Of a DNA stretch of 64,000 bases, positions 18,815-28,854 are shown in pieces. The stretch covers positions 42,465 to 106,464 of the forward strand of contig JAMCXS010000009.1 in NCBI GenBank assembly GCA_023474345.1, written 5' to 3'. The notes under the pieces are model-generated. The model saw only the letters and a program-made list of their open reading frames with translations, had not been told where the DNA came from and searched no databases. A program made the position numbers and the translations under genes. The stretch comes from Acidobacteriota bacterium. Lineage in GTDB: Bacteria; Acidobacteriota; Terriglobia; UBA7540. Position 1 is the stretch's first letter. The number at the start of each line of letters is the position of its first letter.

Positions 18815-19741
18815 TCAGACGACGTCCCGCCGCCCCAACGGGATTCGAGCTTTTTTCAAGGCCGCCTTCACCCACCCTCGTTCGGCAGAAGTTAAGGGCG
18901 CGAGTGGCGCGCGCGGCATTCCTCCCGTATACCCACAGAGATCAGCCGCATACTTGACTCCCGGAACTCCGCAACGGACGTTAATGTCACGGACCATGGG
19001 TTCAATTCGCCGCTGGAGCGCCCGGGCCGATTCCTTCTCGCCACGACAATAACAGTCGTAAATCTTTGCACAAAGGCCCGGGATATAATTCGCCGGCCCC
19101 AGAACCGCGCCTGCGGCTCCCGCTTCCAAGGCGTCCAGAAGGATAAGCGCGGAGCCTGCCAGTACCCGGAATTTGGAACGGCTCCGGCGCATGACATCCC
19201 GCAAGAACTCAATGTTTCCAGAACTTTCTTTGAGGCCCGCGATGTTTGGGTGTCTTGACAGACGGGCAATTGTGGCAGCCTCCATCTGGATGCCGGTAAA
19301 TTGCGGAATCGAATAAATCAGGAGCGGGCGTGGCAAACCATCTGCCACGGCCCGAAAATGCGTCGTCAGAGCGCCCGAATCCATGCGAGGCTTAAAGTAA
19401 GCAGGCGTCAGCACCAAAACTGCGTCGGCGCCGCGTGCAATCGCTTCGCGGCTTAGTTGGATTGTTTGGCGCGTAGTTTCCAGCCCGGTGCCCGCCATCA
19501 ATAGTTGTGGCGAACGGATGATGGGCCTTGCCACGTCAAGAAGGCGCAACCTTTCATCTTCAGTAAGATAGGGGCCCTCCCCTGTCGAGCCAGCCACGAT
19601 TACGCCATTCACGCCTTCCTTCGCATACCGTCGCAAATTGCGGCGAAAGGCAGTCAGATCAATGTCACCGCGGCGACTATAGGGAGTCAAAATGGGAAGG
19701 AATATGCCTTTGATCTTTGAAACGACTTCTTCGCGGGTCAT
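18815..19741 (-). CDS. DapA-superfamily aldolase, 4-hydroxy-2-oxoglutarate aldolase (HOGA)-like
   Basis: Class I aldolase of the DapA/NAL family, 308 residues. The Schiff-base Lys171 (AGLKESSGN) and catalytic Tyr143 (LLIYSIPQFTG) are in place. Genuine dihydrodipicolinate synthases have an Arg in YNVPSRTG that binds the substrate carboxylate; here the segment is YSIPQFTG, so Arg is missing. The segments MAGTGLETTRQT and LTPAYFKPRM resemble mitochondrial HOGA, which cleaves 4-hydroxy-2-oxoglutarate from hydroxyproline breakdown. It begins 5 bases after the carB stop, so it shares that operon. Family certain; HOGA activity is inference. Confidence 0.82.
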   Translation of the reverse strand: MTREEVVSKIKGIFLPILTPYSRRGDIDLTAFRRNLRRYAKEGVNGVIVAGSTGEGPYLTEDERLRLLDVARPIIRSPQLLMAGTGLETTRQTIQLSREAIARGADAVLVLTPAYFKPRMDSGALTTHFRAVADGLPRPLLIYSIPQFTGIQMEAATIARLSRHPNIAGLKESSGNIEFLRDVMRRSRSKFRVLAGSALILLDALEAGAAGAVLGPANYIPGLCAKIYDCYCRGEKESARALQRRIEPMVRDINVRCGVPGVKYAADLCGYTGGMPRAPLAPLTSAERGWVKAALKKARIPLGRRDVV

Positions 19742-19745
19742 GAAA

Positions 19746-22700
19746 TCAGGTCCGTGATTTGATGGTTTCGCGTGCGGTGGAAGTCTGCACCCCCCTGCGA
19801 GTCATCTGATTGAGTTCCTGGAGGCTGACCACGCTGATCGCGCGGTCGCGCTGAGCCCGGATGCCGTTCACGGCGGCAGTCGCCGCCGAAAGCGTGGTGA
19901 TACACGTTACGCCGTGTTGGATGGCGGCGCGCCGAATCGCTTTCTCGTCAAATCTCGAAGCGCGTCCCAGCGGCGTGTTGATGATCAGGTCGGTGGATGC
20001 ATTCTTGATGTAATCAACCACATTGGGGCGGCCTTCCTCCACTTTATAGACGCGTTCCACTTTGAGGCGCGCAGCCCGAATCGCCGCCGCAGTCCCTCTG
20101 GTGGCGATCAGCTTAAAGCCGAGCGCAGCAAGGTCGCGGGCAAGAGTAACCGCCTCCGGCTTGTCCTGGTCGTTCACGGAAATAAAGACCTGGCCTTTTA
20201 AGGGTATCCGTTGCCCCGCCGCCAGTTGAGCTTTGGCAAAAGCCAGCCCGAATCGCTCCGCCACGCCCATTACTTCGCCCGTGGATTTCATCTCCGGGCC
20301 CAACACGCTATCTGCTCCCGGGAATTTCTGGAACGGGAAAACGGGTGATTTCACATAGTAGTAACGCACGGGAAGTTCGGGTTCCAGGCCAAAAGAAGCC
20401 AATTTTTTCCCGATCATCAGGCGCGCAGCGATTTTCGCCAGCGGCACCCCCGTAGACTTGCTGACGTAAGGCACCGTGCGGGACGCTCGCGGGTTCACTT
20501 CGAGCACGAAAACCTTGCCGTTCTGGATGGCATATTGGGTATTCATCAGACCGATGACATTCAGTTCACGAGCCAGCCTTTCGGTGTAGCTGATGAGAGT
20601 CCGGCGGTTGTCGTCGGGGATGTTCACCGAAGGAAGGACGCAAGAACTGTCGCCGGAGTGAATCCCAGCCCTTTCAATATGTTCCATGATGCCCGCCACA
20701 ACAACGTCCTTTCCATCGGAAAGGGCGTCGACATCGACTTCAGTGGCGTTTTCGAGGAAACGGTCGATAAGAATAGGAAATGCGCCTTCAAGCTCTTCGG
20801 CGCGGCGAACATAATTGGTGAGCATTTTTTGATCGAAAGCGACCACCATGGCTCGCCCGCCGAGTACATAAGAAGGCCGAACAAGCACGGGGTAGCCGAT
20901 CCGCCGCACGACTTCGAGTGCCTCGTGGACGCTCATGGCAGTCCCATTTTCCGGCTGTGGGATGCCCAATTCTACAAGGAGATTTCCGAAATACTTGCGA
21001 TCTTCCGCAAGGTTAATGGATTCGGGAGACGTTCCGATGATGGGAACTCCGGCAGCCTTAAGCTGGCGCGCCAGATTAAGCGGAGTCTGGCCGCCGAACT
21101 GGACAATAACTCCGTTGGGCTTCTCCTCATCCACAATCGACATCACATCTTCAAAGGTCAGCGGTTCAAAATACAAACGATCCGAGGTGTCGTAATCCGT
21201 GGAGACGGTTTCCGGATTGCAGTTCACCATGATCGTCTCATAGCCTTCTTCTTTGAGCGCATAGGCGGCGTGAACGCAGCAATAATCGAACTCAATCCCC
21301 TGCCCGATGCGGTTGGGACCGCTCCCCAGAATCATGATCTTTTTGCGATCCGTCGGTTCCGCCTCATCTTCGTCTTCATAAGTTGAATAAAGGTAGGGCG
21401 TGAAGGATTCGAATTCGGCCGAGCACGTATCGACCCGTTTGAACACCGGCTGAACATTGTTTTCTAACCGCTTGCGGCGCACCACTTCTCCCTTGACGTC
21501 CCACAACTCACCGAGGTGCAGGTCTGAGAACCCCAGCCGCTTGGCCTCCCGCAGCACGGAAGCGGAAACCGAGTTCAGGTCAAAGCGCTTGAGTTCGTTT
21601 TGCATTACCACCATCTGCTGCACCTGATCGAGGAACCAAGGATCGATCTGGGTCATTTCCGTCAGCGTTTCGACACTCTCTCCGGCAGCGAAAGCATAAA
21701 AAAGATCCCACAACCTTTCGGGATTCGGCGTGGATACGCGGCGCAGCAGTTCCTCACGGTCGGCTGGAGGCTTGGGAGGCTTACGCCCCGATTCGAGCGA
21801 ACGTACGCCCTTCATAAAAGCCTCTTTGAAGGTACGGCCGATAGCCATAACTTCACCGACAGATTTCATCTGAGTTCCCAGGCGAGGGTCGGATTCCGGA
21901 AATTTTTCTTGCGCCCACTTGGGAATTTTTACCACGACATAATCGAGAGTAGGTTCAAAGCAGGAGGGTGTCTTCTTTGTAATATCGTTCGGGATTTCAT
22001 CCAGGCGATAGCCCACGGCGAGCCGGGCGGCAATTTTCGCAATGGGGAAACCAGTTGCTTTGGAAGCCAGCGCCGAGCTGCGCGAAACCCGCGGGTTCAT
22101 CTCAATGACAACCATGCGTCCTGTTTTTGGCTCTACGGCAAACTGGATGTTGGACCCGCCTGTTTCTACGCCCACGGCGCGAATCACTTTGAAGGCGTCG
22201 TCGCGCATCTGCTGGTATTCCTTGTCCGTCAGCGTTTGGGCGGGAGCCACGGTGATGGAATCGCCCGTATGGACGCCCATGGGATCGAAGTTCTCGATGC
22301 TGCAGATAACCACAGCATTATCAGCGTGGTCGCGCATCACTTCGAGTTCGAATTCCTTCCAGCCCAGGACCGACTCCTCCACCAGCACCTCGTGGACCGG
22401 GCTCAAATCCAGCCCGAATCGCACGCGGTCTGTCAGTTCTTCACGGTTGTAGGCGATGCCGGAACCTGTTCCGCCCAGTGTGAAAGACGGCCGCAGGATC
22501 AAGGGAAAGCCGACCTGGTCGGCGCACCTCAGAGCCTCATCGACGCTCCTCACCAGCACGCTGTGGGGCACATCCAGGCCAATCTCTTTCATTGCATCTT
22601 TGAAGGAGAGACGGTCCTCCGCGATTTTGATGGCTTTGCGCGAGGCGCCAATCAATTGGACCTGGTGGCGATCCAGAACTCCTTTGTCGGCGAGTTCGAT

Positions 22701-22997
22701 GGCGAGGTTAAGAGCGGTCTGCCCCCCGACGGTCGGCAGCACGGCGTCCGGGCGCTCCCGGGCCATGATGGCATCAAGATACTCCACCGTCAGCGGTTCG
22801 ACGTACGTGCGGTCCGCAAACTCCGGGTCCGTCATGATGGTGGCGGGATTTGAATTCACCAGCACCACTTCATAACCCTCGGCCTTCAACGCCTTGCAGG
22901 CCTGTGTTCCGGAATAGTCAAACTCGCACGCCTGGCCGATCACAATCGGCCCCGAGCCAATAATCAGGATTTTGTGAAGATCAGTTCTTTTGGGCAT
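19746..22997 (-). CDS. carB: Carbamoyl-phosphate synthase large subunit
   Basis: ATP-grasp enzyme making carbamoyl phosphate from ammonia, bicarbonate and two ATP, for pyrimidines and arginine. 1083 residues: two homologous halves, each with a preATP-grasp ([17 protein letters not shown] at the start; [20 protein letters not shown] in the middle) and ATP-grasp domain with FTLGGTGSG / YVLGGRAM loops, then the C-terminal MGS-like regulatory domain. Length and domain order are normal. Separated from carA by a small coiled-coil gene. Confidence 0.97.
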   Translation of the reverse strand: MPKRTDLHKILIIGSGPIVIGQACEFDYSGTQACKALKAEGYEVVLVNSNPATIMTDPEFADRTYVEPLTVEYLDAIMARERPDAVLPTVGGQTALNLAIELADKGVLDRHQVQLIGASRKAIKIAEDRLSFKDAMKEIGLDVPHSVLVRSVDEALRCADQVGFPLILRPSFTLGGTGSGIAYNREELTDRVRFGLDLSPVHEVLVEESVLGWKEFELEVMRDHADNAVVICSIENFDPMGVHTGDSITVAPAQTLTDKEYQQMRDDAFKVIRAVGVETGGSNIQFAVEPKTGRMVVIEMNPRVSRSSALASKATGFPIAKIAARLAVGYRLDEIPNDITKKTPSCFEPTLDYVVVKIPKWAQEKFPESDPRLGTQMKSVGEVMAIGRTFKEAFMKGVRSLESGRKPPKPPADREELLRRVSTPNPERLWDLFYAFAAGESVETLTEMTQIDPWFLDQVQQMVVMQNELKRFDLNSVSASVLREAKRLGFSDLHLGELWDVKGEVVRRKRLENNVQPVFKRVDTCSAEFESFTPYLYSTYEDEDEAEPTDRKKIMILGSGPNRIGQGIEFDYCCVHAAYALKEEGYETIMVNCNPETVSTDYDTSDRLYFEPLTFEDVMSIVDEEKPNGVIVQFGGQTPLNLARQLKAAGVPIIGTSPESINLAEDRKYFGNLLVELGIPQPENGTAMSVHEALEVVRRIGYPVLVRPSYVLGGRAMVVAFDQKMLTNYVRRAEELEGAFPILIDRFLENATEVDVDALSDGKDVVVAGIMEHIERAGIHSGDSSCVLPSVNIPDDNRRTLISYTERLARELNVIGLMNTQYAIQNGKVFVLEVNPRASRTVPYVSKSTGVPLAKIAARLMIGKKLASFGLEPELPVRYYYVKSPVFPFQKFPGADSVLGPEMKSTGEVMGVAERFGLAFAKAQLAAGQRIPLKGQVFISVNDQDKPEAVTLARDLAALGFKLIATRGTAAAIRAARLKVERVYKVEEGRPNVVDYIKNASTDLIINTPLGRASRFDEKAIRRAAIQHGVTCITTLSAATAAVNGIRAQRDRAISVVSLQELNQMTRRGVQTSTARETIKSRT

Positions 22998-23076
22998 TTA
23001 ATTCCATAGAGGTCTTTTACGTCAAATTGTACAAGCGATCGTCAGGGCACAGCTTCAGTGCAACAACTAGCGTACA

Positions 23077-23451
23077 TCATCGACCCTCGCGGCGCAGCGG
23101 TGCCTCCACTAACTGGTCCTTCTTTTGGTTCGTAGATGTCGAAGCTCCCGCCGGCTTGTCAATTTTCTGTTCTGTGCGTGTAGAGATGTCTGCGAGGCGG
23201 TCGAGTTTCTTCCCGGTGCTGGCAGCGACGTCCACCACTTTGTCAACTTTGCCAGCCAGTTGGTCTATCTTCTGCTCAGCGCTGGCAGCAACGTCCACCA
23301 GTTTGTCAACCTTATCAGCCAGCCGACCAAGCTTCCCACCTAAGCCCCAATTGTTGTCTGCAACTTGGTTAAGCTTTGTGCCCGAGTTGACAATCACATC
23401 GGTAATTTGATCCATCCAGTGATCGATATCATCAAGCCTCATCTTCTTCAC
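23077..23451 (-). CDS. Small coiled-coil repeat protein between carA and carB
   Basis: 124-residue protein not recognised as a known family. After a short N-terminal region (RLDDIDHWMDQITDVIV) it consists of about three imperfect 18-20-residue units of the type KVDKLVDVAAS-EQKIDQLAG with heptad-spaced Val/Leu/Ile, so an extended coiled coil is expected; the tail is basic and polar. No signal peptide. The GTG start at 23451 lies 7 bases past a perfect GGAGG that is formed by the last codons of carA, whose TGA lies inside the ribosome site: strong translational coupling. The longer frame to 23478 lacks such support. Function unknown; antisense ORFs exist but lack ribosome sites. Confidence 0.72.
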   Translation of the reverse strand: MKKMRLDDIDHWMDQITDVIVNSGTKLNQVADNNWGLGGKLGRLADKVDKLVDVAASAEQKIDQLAGKVDKVVDVAASTGKKLDRLADISTRTEQKIDKPAGASTSTNQKKDQLVEAPLRREGR

Positions 23452-23455
23452 TTTT

Positions 23456-24607
23456 TCACCTCCGCCGAGAATCACCAAGCTGTTCGGTCTTGAATTTCTC
23501 CATCATCTCTACGAAGCGCTCGAAAAGATAGGCCGAATCATGGGGGCCGGGCGAAGCCTCGGGATGGTACTGGACGCTGAAAAGCGGCAGCGAGCGGTGG
23601 CGCAAGCCTTCGAGCGTGCCATCGTTCAGGTTGCGATGGGTTAGTACAATTTCACTTGCATTGAGCGAGTCCGGATCAACGGCAAAGCCGTGATTGTGCG
23701 CGGTAATTTCAACCTTGTTGGTCTCAAGATTCATGACCGGGTGATTACCGCCGTGGTGGCCGAACTTCAGTTTATAAGTCCTGCCTCCTAGCGCCAGTCC
23801 GATGATCTGATGGCCCAAGCAGATTCCAAAGATCGGAATCCGGCCCAATAACTCCCGGACATTTCGGGCCGCGTACTCGACCGGTTCGGGATCACCGGGG
23901 CCGTTGGACAAAAATACCCCGTCAGGCTTCATTGCTAAGACATCCTCCGCCGCCGTGTCGGCCGGGACCACCGTCACCTTGCAGCCGACGTCGACGAGCC
24001 GCCGGAGAATATTATGCTTAATGCCGTAATCGTAGGCTACAACATGGTAGCGTGTCTGAGTTCCCGCCGGGTTTTCGGACCTATAAATGGTGCCGGAGGG
24101 TTCGGCCCACTCATAGGGCGCCGACGTCGTTACGCTGCTCGCAAGGTCGCGCCCGACCATGCTGGGCGAGGCCTTCGCCTTCGCAATAAGGCTCTTTTCG
24201 TCGAAATCCCAGGTGGAAAGTATAGCGCGCATGCTGCCATGGGTCCGCAGATGCCGAACGAGCGCCCGGGTGTCAATATCAGAGATCACGGGAAGCCCGA
24301 AGTCGGCCAGGAATTCTGAAGTTGTTTCGACTGACCGCCAGTTGCTCGCAAGTTGGGCTAGTTCCCGGACAATTAGGCCCTCCGCGAAAGGGTGCGCGGA
24401 TTCAGAGTCCAGGGGATTCGTGCCATAGTTGCCAATGTGGGGGTATGTAAGACAAACAATTTGGCCTGCGTACGAAGGGTCAGTAAGGATTTCCTGGTAG
24501 CCCGAGAGCGAAGTGTTAAAAACGACTTCACCCGAACGCTCACCGGGAGCGCCGTATCCGCGCCCATGAAAAACTCTACCATCCTCTAAGGCAAGAACTG
24601 CCTGCAT
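23456..24607 (-). CDS. carA: Carbamoyl-phosphate synthase small (glutaminase) subunit
   Basis: Class I glutamine amidotransferase that feeds ammonia to CarB. 383 residues: N-terminal CarA-specific domain with [16 protein letters not shown], then the GATase domain with nucleophile Cys263 ([10 protein letters not shown]) and His348/Glu350 (QYHPEASPG). ATG 24607 has a GGAGAGAGG ribosome site immediately upstream; the open frame continues to 24739 but that stretch is not conserved. Overlaps functionally with the next small gene through its stop codon. Confidence 0.95.
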   Translation of the reverse strand: MQAVLALEDGRVFHGRGYGAPGERSGEVVFNTSLSGYQEILTDPSYAGQIVCLTYPHIGNYGTNPLDSESAHPFAEGLIVRELAQLASNWRSVETTSEFLADFGLPVISDIDTRALVRHLRTHGSMRAILSTWDFDEKSLIAKAKASPSMVGRDLASSVTTSAPYEWAEPSGTIYRSENPAGTQTRYHVVAYDYGIKHNILRRLVDVGCKVTVVPADTAAEDVLAMKPDGVFLSNGPGDPEPVEYAARNVRELLGRIPIFGICLGHQIIGLALGGRTYKLKFGHHGGNHPVMNLETNKVEITAHNHGFAVDPDSLNASEIVLTHRNLNDGTLEGLRHRSLPLFSVQYHPEASPGPHDSAYLFERFVEMMEKFKTEQLGDSRRR

Positions 24608-24762
24608 CCTCTCTCCGTTCAGGCCTAGTGCTTTGTGCCTTGCTTGGCTCCCGTCGTCAGTCCCGACGACCGGGACACTATTTGGCGCAGGCGCCACCTT
24701 CGGTCTGGATGCCTTGAGCCGGAATTCACAAGACTCCAAGACCGCGGCCGCACCCGATTGGC

Positions 24763-25305
24763 TCAGTTCAACAAACCGATGTCACTAAGGGGCCAATAGG
24801 CAAACGTGGCCTTGCCGTAAATGTATTTCTGATCGAGCGTACCCCAAGTACGACTGTCATTTGAAAAATCCCGATGGTCTCCAAGCACGTAATAATGATG
24901 CGGGCCGACGTGGACCGGTGAACAGGTCTCGTGGCCAAGATAACTCGGCGGGATATAGGTCTCCTTCAAGAGCTTTCCGTTCACATAAACCTGGCCATCT
25001 TTGATGCTGACCCAATCGCCGGGCAAGCCTATCACGCGCTTAATAAATGACTTCGCCGGATCACGCGGATAGTGAAACACAATAATGTCACCGCGATGAA
25101 TGGACTCGACATGATAGATAACCTTGTTGACAAAGACGCGCTCATGGTTGTCCAATTCCGGCATCATGCTCGTGCCTTCCACTTCGACTGGCTGAAAGAA
25201 GAAGAAAGTAACAATAAGGATTGCGAGCGTCGAGAGAATTAAATCGCGAAGCCAGTAGCGCGCCCCCAAAAGCCCGTACCGTTTTTCGGAACGCCGATTC
25301 TGCAT
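24763..25305 (-). CDS. lepB: Signal peptidase I
   Basis: Membrane serine protease that removes signal peptides from exported proteins. One N-terminal membrane helix (about 20-37), nucleophile Ser46 in EGTSMMPEL, and general-base Lys89 in [12 protein letters not shown]; the C-terminal [14 protein letters not shown] box E is intact. 180 residues from ATG 25305, a compact single-helix type. The frame starts earlier at 25344, but a -10-like TATAAT at 25361-25366 would put transcription start about 10 bases before that ATG, so the inner start is preferred. Upstream of carA on the same strand with a 155-base gap. Confidence 0.9.
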   Translation of the reverse strand: MQNRRSEKRYGLLGARYWLRDLILSTLAILIVTFFFFQPVEVEGTSMMPELDNHERVFVNKVIYHVESIHRGDIIVFHYPRDPAKSFIKRVIGLPGDWVSIKDGQVYVNGKLLKETYIPPSYLGHETCSPVHVGPHHYYVLGDHRDFSNDSRTWGTLDQKYIYGKATFAYWPLSDIGLLN

Positions 25306-25360
25306 CTCTCGGAGGCAGTTGTTTGGGACAATCCCTTTCCGCATGGGCTTAATAAATTAA

Positions 25361-25366
25361 ATTATA
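25361..25366 (-). promoter_or_regulatory. -10 element (TATAAT) of lepB
   Basis: On the minus strand the sequence reads TATATAATTTAAT in an AT-rich patch just upstream of lepB. No good -35 is present at 16-18 bases. Predicted transcription start near 25354. Confidence 0.4.
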
Positions 25367-26074
25367 TACCACAAACCCTTAAGAAGTTTCCACCTTCCGC
25401 GCCAGAATCCCCCGCGAACGGTCAAACTTCCGGTGAAATTGCCCTTGCGGAAGGCGCCGAGGTGGTTCCGAGCCCAGGAGGGGTTATCGGCAGGCTTGCG
25501 TCAGTAGCATGAAAAGACTTCGACTCCTCATAAATGCAGTTGCTTTCACGGATGGTGATCTGTCCGGTGACCTTCAAGATCTCAACCGCAAGCAGGTTAT
25601 CTGGCCAATGCCGCTGGGATATGATATTGGGTTTCCGCGCACGGGCCTAGTGGAAAAAGGCTCGCTCACGCCCGTGCAACGCTTCGGAAACTGGCTTACG
25701 ACGCGCCTGATCGCTTTATTCCGCAGGGTTCATTTTACTGAAGCCGCACCTTTATGTGTTCTTCGACGGGGCTTGATCGAGCGTTTGAAGTTGCGAGGCC
25801 GGACTATCGGCTGGAGTGCAGAGATGCAGACCGAAGCGGCTTAAATGGCTCTAAAGGTTTGCGAGAATCCTGACCGTTTACCGCTGCCCGCGGGGTCCGT
25901 TACCCGCAAGAGTTCCTGCTGTCGAACCCCGCATGGGTGGCCGCGCATCAAAACATGCGGATTGACTACAGGCTTCAACGCTTCGTAGCGTCCCTGACCA
26001 ATTTGGGGGCGGAACGAAGGAACGCTTTTCATATTTTTGCTTTAATGCAGTTCGAAAATTGAGGAGCCCGGTTC
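25367..26074. other. Intergenic stretch between lepB and the PagL-like gene
   Basis: About 700 bases without a convincing gene. A 111-codon open frame on the plus strand (25509-25844) lacks a ribosome site and recognisable features. The right part (25880-26000) is rich in inverted repeats and is listed separately as a possible RNA. Nothing else recognised. Confidence 0.5.
25880..26002 (-). ncRNA. Candidate structured RNA (unassigned)
   Basis: Several stems can be drawn. GCGGGGT (25932-25926, minus strand) pairs with ACCCCGC (25896-25890), extended by CCC/GGG across an AT bulge to about 10 pairs; inside it GCAGG-AACT-CTTGC (25919-25906) forms a hairpin containing a G-U pair that would be an A-C mismatch on the other strand, which argues for minus-strand transcription. 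Next to it are CGCAT-GTTTTG-ATGCG and ACGCT-ACGA-AGCGT hairpins. No known family was recognised; 6S-like or simply a REP-type repeat are alternatives. Confidence 0.25.
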
Positions 26075-26809
26075 ATGAGGAAGTGGAACGGCCTTCCACG
26101 TTTTGTGCTGATAGCAGGACCTCTGTTTTGGATGGCGATGCTGGCGCCGGCGTGCCGTCTGAATGCCTCAAGCGGCATGGGTGGCCTGCCCCGCGGCGGT
26201 ATCCAGCAAACGTACGGGACGGTGCAGGAACCATTTTGGGCCGAGCACGGCCGATTGACGCTCGGCTTTCAGCTTGGCTATGGGCTCGAAAACAGCATCC
26301 CACACGACATCTCCCACATCAATATGATGATTGCCGAGCCCCAAGTGGGGATCATTGCATGGGATTCTCCCCACTCCCGCCTTCCGGTCAAGCGCTTCGA
26401 GATTATCAGCGAGGGAATCCTGGGCACCGCCTATCGCCCGGGCGGCTATTTGGTGGGGAATAGCCTGCTCTTGCGTTTCAGCCTCCAACCGGTTGACCGG
26501 GCCGTGCCGTTCATTGATGCGGGTTCCGGCCCGCTTCGCACGACCCTCAACAAAGACGCTGTCGAAATCACCGGCCACGTGCAATTTTTGTCGCAAGGCG
26601 GAGTAGGCGTTCAATATTTTTTCAAGCTGCACCATGCCTTGGTTCTCGAGTACCGTTACTTCCACATGTCCAATGGCGGGCTCCAGGAACCCAATTACGG
26701 CTTTAACGGTAGCATGGTGACCATCGGATTTTGCTGGTTAGGACGGCCTCACCACCTGATTGCAGCAACGACGCACGGTGATCCATTCCATTTCCTTCAT
26801 CTCCGGTAG
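26075..26809 (+). CDS. Acyloxyacyl hydrolase / lipid A 3-O-deacylase PagL-like
   Basis: 244-residue predicted outer-membrane beta-barrel enzyme that trims acyl chains from lipid A. N-terminal signal peptide with a Cys near residue 27 (LAPACRL, a weak lipobox). The C-terminal signature YRYFHMSNGGLQEPNYGFN contains the PagL catalytic His197 and Ser199; the following strand ends in hydrophobic residues as in barrels. The middle (about 60-180) alternates like beta strands. Supports an LPS-bearing outer membrane. The last ~20 residues are an unusual His/Phe-rich tail. Confidence 0.82.
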   Translation: MRKWNGLPRFVLIAGPLFWMAMLAPACRLNASSGMGGLPRGGIQQTYGTVQEPFWAEHGRLTLGFQLGYGLENSIPHDISHINMMIAEPQVGIIAWDSPHSRLPVKRFEIISEGILGTAYRPGGYLVGNSLLLRFSLQPVDRAVPFIDAGSGPLRTTLNKDAVEITGHVQFLSQGGVGVQYFFKLHHALVLEYRYFHMSNGGLQEPNYGFNGSMVTIGFCWLGRPHHLIAATTHGDPFHFLHLR

Positions 26810-26933
26810 TTCGTTTGCATCCAGGAAGGACAAAACGCACAGGGCAGGCTTACGGCGGCCTGCAAATAGCGAGGCAATTCGAGGGAATGTAGTCCTACCG
26901 GCAAAATCCGCAGAAGGGCTGGCGAGACAAACT

Positions 26934-28064
26934 TTATCCGAAAACATCTTTCACTTTGTCGGAGACGTTCCGCTCTACCGGTTTATTCTCCACCTGTATC
27001 GAGGGAGCAAGTGACTCCAGGATCCGGCGCTGGTCACGTGACAAGCGAGCCGGTACCGTCACATCGACACACACATAAAGGTCTCCGCGGCCTCTGCTGT
27101 TCAGCGTCGGCATGCCGTGCCCCCGTAAGCGGAACACCGCTCCCGGCTGCGTACCTTCCGGGATCTTCATTTTCTGTTGGCCGTGAAGAGTGGGAACTTT
27201 AATCTCTGCTCCTAAAGCAGCCTGGGTAAAGGAAATAGGTATCTTGATGAAGAGGTCATCGCCCCGCCTCTCGAAGTAGCTGTGGGGCCGGACTCTTAGG
27301 ACTACGTAAAGATCGCCTGGCGGACCGCCGTGCCTTCCTGCTTCTCCCTCTCCAGCAACACGCAAGCGGGTGGCGTCATCCACGCCCGGAGGAATCTTGA
27401 TTCCCAGGATCTTTTCACGCCGGACACGTCCTTCGCCCCGGCAGTCAGGGCAGGGGTTGCGATTGATTTGACCCATTCCTGCACACTGCGGGCACGTCCT
27501 GGAAACTGTGAAGAAGCCTTGCGAATAGCGAACCTGGCCCCGTCCCCCACACGCGGGACAATTGGCGAGCTGGGTGCCGTTCTGGGAACCTGTGCCATGG
27601 CAACTTGAGCATGTCTCGCTTCGAGGGATTTTGATCTTTGTGTCGAGCCCGGAAGCGGCTTCTTCAAACGAAATTTCAAGTTCGTATCGCAGATCTGCTC
27701 CGCGCTCGGCTCGGGACCGCCGCGGACGGCCCCGACCAAAAAGGTCCTCCAAGTCAAAGAAAGAACCAAACAGATCTTCAAAGCCTGAAAATACAGTCGA
27801 GGAGAAATCAGGGGCGCCGCCGCCCATCCCCCCAACGCCGGCAAAGCCAAAGCGATCATAGGCAGCACGCTTTTCGGGATCGGCCAGCACTCCATAGGCC
27901 TCGGTGATTTCCTTGAAGCGTTCTTCCGCCTGCTCCTTGTCATTGGGGTTGCGGTCAGGATGGTGCTGGAGCGCAAGCCGGCGATAGGCGCTCTTGATTT
28001 CCTGATCGGAGGCCTCGCGGCTGACTCCAAGAACTTCGTAATAGTCGCGCTTATTATTATTCAC
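26934..28064 (-). CDS. dnaJ: Chaperone DnaJ
   Basis: Hsp40 co-chaperone that stimulates DnaK. J domain with HPD at 35-37, Gly/Phe-rich linker (FGFAGVGGMGGGAPDF), four zinc-binding repeats CSSCHGTG, CPACGGRG, CPQCAGMG and CPDCRGEG, then the two C-terminal substrate-binding domains. 376 residues, complete. GTG start at 28064 behind AAAGG. Third gene of hrcA-grpE-dnaJ; dnaK is not adjacent, unlike in the common hrcA-grpE-dnaK-dnaJ order. Confidence 0.96.
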   Translation of the reverse strand: MNNNKRDYYEVLGVSREASDQEIKSAYRRLALQHHPDRNPNDKEQAEERFKEITEAYGVLADPEKRAAYDRFGFAGVGGMGGGAPDFSSTVFSGFEDLFGSFFDLEDLFGRGRPRRSRAERGADLRYELEISFEEAASGLDTKIKIPRSETCSSCHGTGSQNGTQLANCPACGGRGQVRYSQGFFTVSRTCPQCAGMGQINRNPCPDCRGEGRVRREKILGIKIPPGVDDATRLRVAGEGEAGRHGGPPGDLYVVLRVRPHSYFERRGDDLFIKIPISFTQAALGAEIKVPTLHGQQKMKIPEGTQPGAVFRLRGHGMPTLNSRGRGDLYVCVDVTVPARLSRDQRRILESLAPSIQVENKPVERNVSDKVKDVFG

Positions 28065-28132
28065 ACCGAAAACCTTTCAAGCCAGACAGTGGCTTGAAAC
28101 CTTTAGTTGCGGATGCAGTAGCCTTGGCTGGA

Positions 28133-28765
28133 CTATTCATTTTCATCTTCATCTGGCTGATCTTCTGAACCGGCCGCTGTCTCCTTTGGCTGGCTGATCG
28201 CAACTTTCACGATCGCCGGGCGCAACAGACGGTGCCTCAGCTTGTATCCTCGCTGGAGCTCCTCGACCACCTCGTGGTCGCGGTATCCCTCCGCATCAAC
28301 GATTTCAACCGCCTGGTGGAGGTGCGGATCAAATACTTTCCCCTCGCTCTCAAGCGGTTCAAGTCCCGCTCGTTTCAACACTTCGAGCAATTCCCGATGG
28401 ATCAGCTCGAGGCCTTCGTAATACTTCCCGGGAACACCCTGTTCACGATGCTTGAGCCCCCGCTCAAGCGAGTCCAAAGTGGGAAGCAGCGCACGAATAA
28501 GTCCCATCGTCGCATGCTGGAGAAAGTCTTCCTTTTCCCGCTCCACCCGTTTGCGGACATTCTCAATCTCGGCTTGCTTGCGGAGCAGCCGATCGTAGAT
28601 CTGTTGTTTTTCGGCCAGCAGTTGTTGGTAAGCCGCAGGAAGGTCGGCAGGAAGCTCAGCCTGCTGGGCGCCTGAACCGGCGTTCTTTGACTCCTCCGAG
28701 GCAGTACCTTTTGCCGCATGGCCTGACAATTCGGAGTCTTCCATGATTTTTTTCTCGTCAGTCAT
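28133..28765 (-). CDS. grpE: Nucleotide exchange factor GrpE
   Basis: DnaK nucleotide exchange factor. 210 residues: acidic, disordered N-terminus, long coiled coil (LLAEKQQIYDRLLRKQAEIENVRKR), then the C-terminal beta domain with VFDPHLHQAVEIV and VVEELQRGYKLRHRLLRPAIVKV, the GrpE signature. Lies between hrcA and dnaJ, same strand, gaps of 89 and 68 bases. Confidence 0.95.
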   Translation of the reverse strand: MTDEKKIMEDSELSGHAAKGTASEESKNAGSGAQQAELPADLPAAYQQLLAEKQQIYDRLLRKQAEIENVRKRVEREKEDFLQHATMGLIRALLPTLDSLERGLKHREQGVPGKYYEGLELIHRELLEVLKRAGLEPLESEGKVFDPHLHQAVEIVDAEGYRDHEVVEELQRGYKLRHRLLRPAIVKVAISQPKETAAGSEDQPDEDENE

Positions 28766-28854
28766 ATTTTGCTATTTTAACCTGTCTCAGATCACAACTG
28801 AACCTGCGATGTCTTCATATTTCCAATTGTAACGGGAAACAAGGAGGAAAATCG

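Noticed and set aside
25509..25844. 111-codon plus-strand ORF
   Set aside because: No ribosome site, no recognisable feature; kept only as a note in the gap entry.
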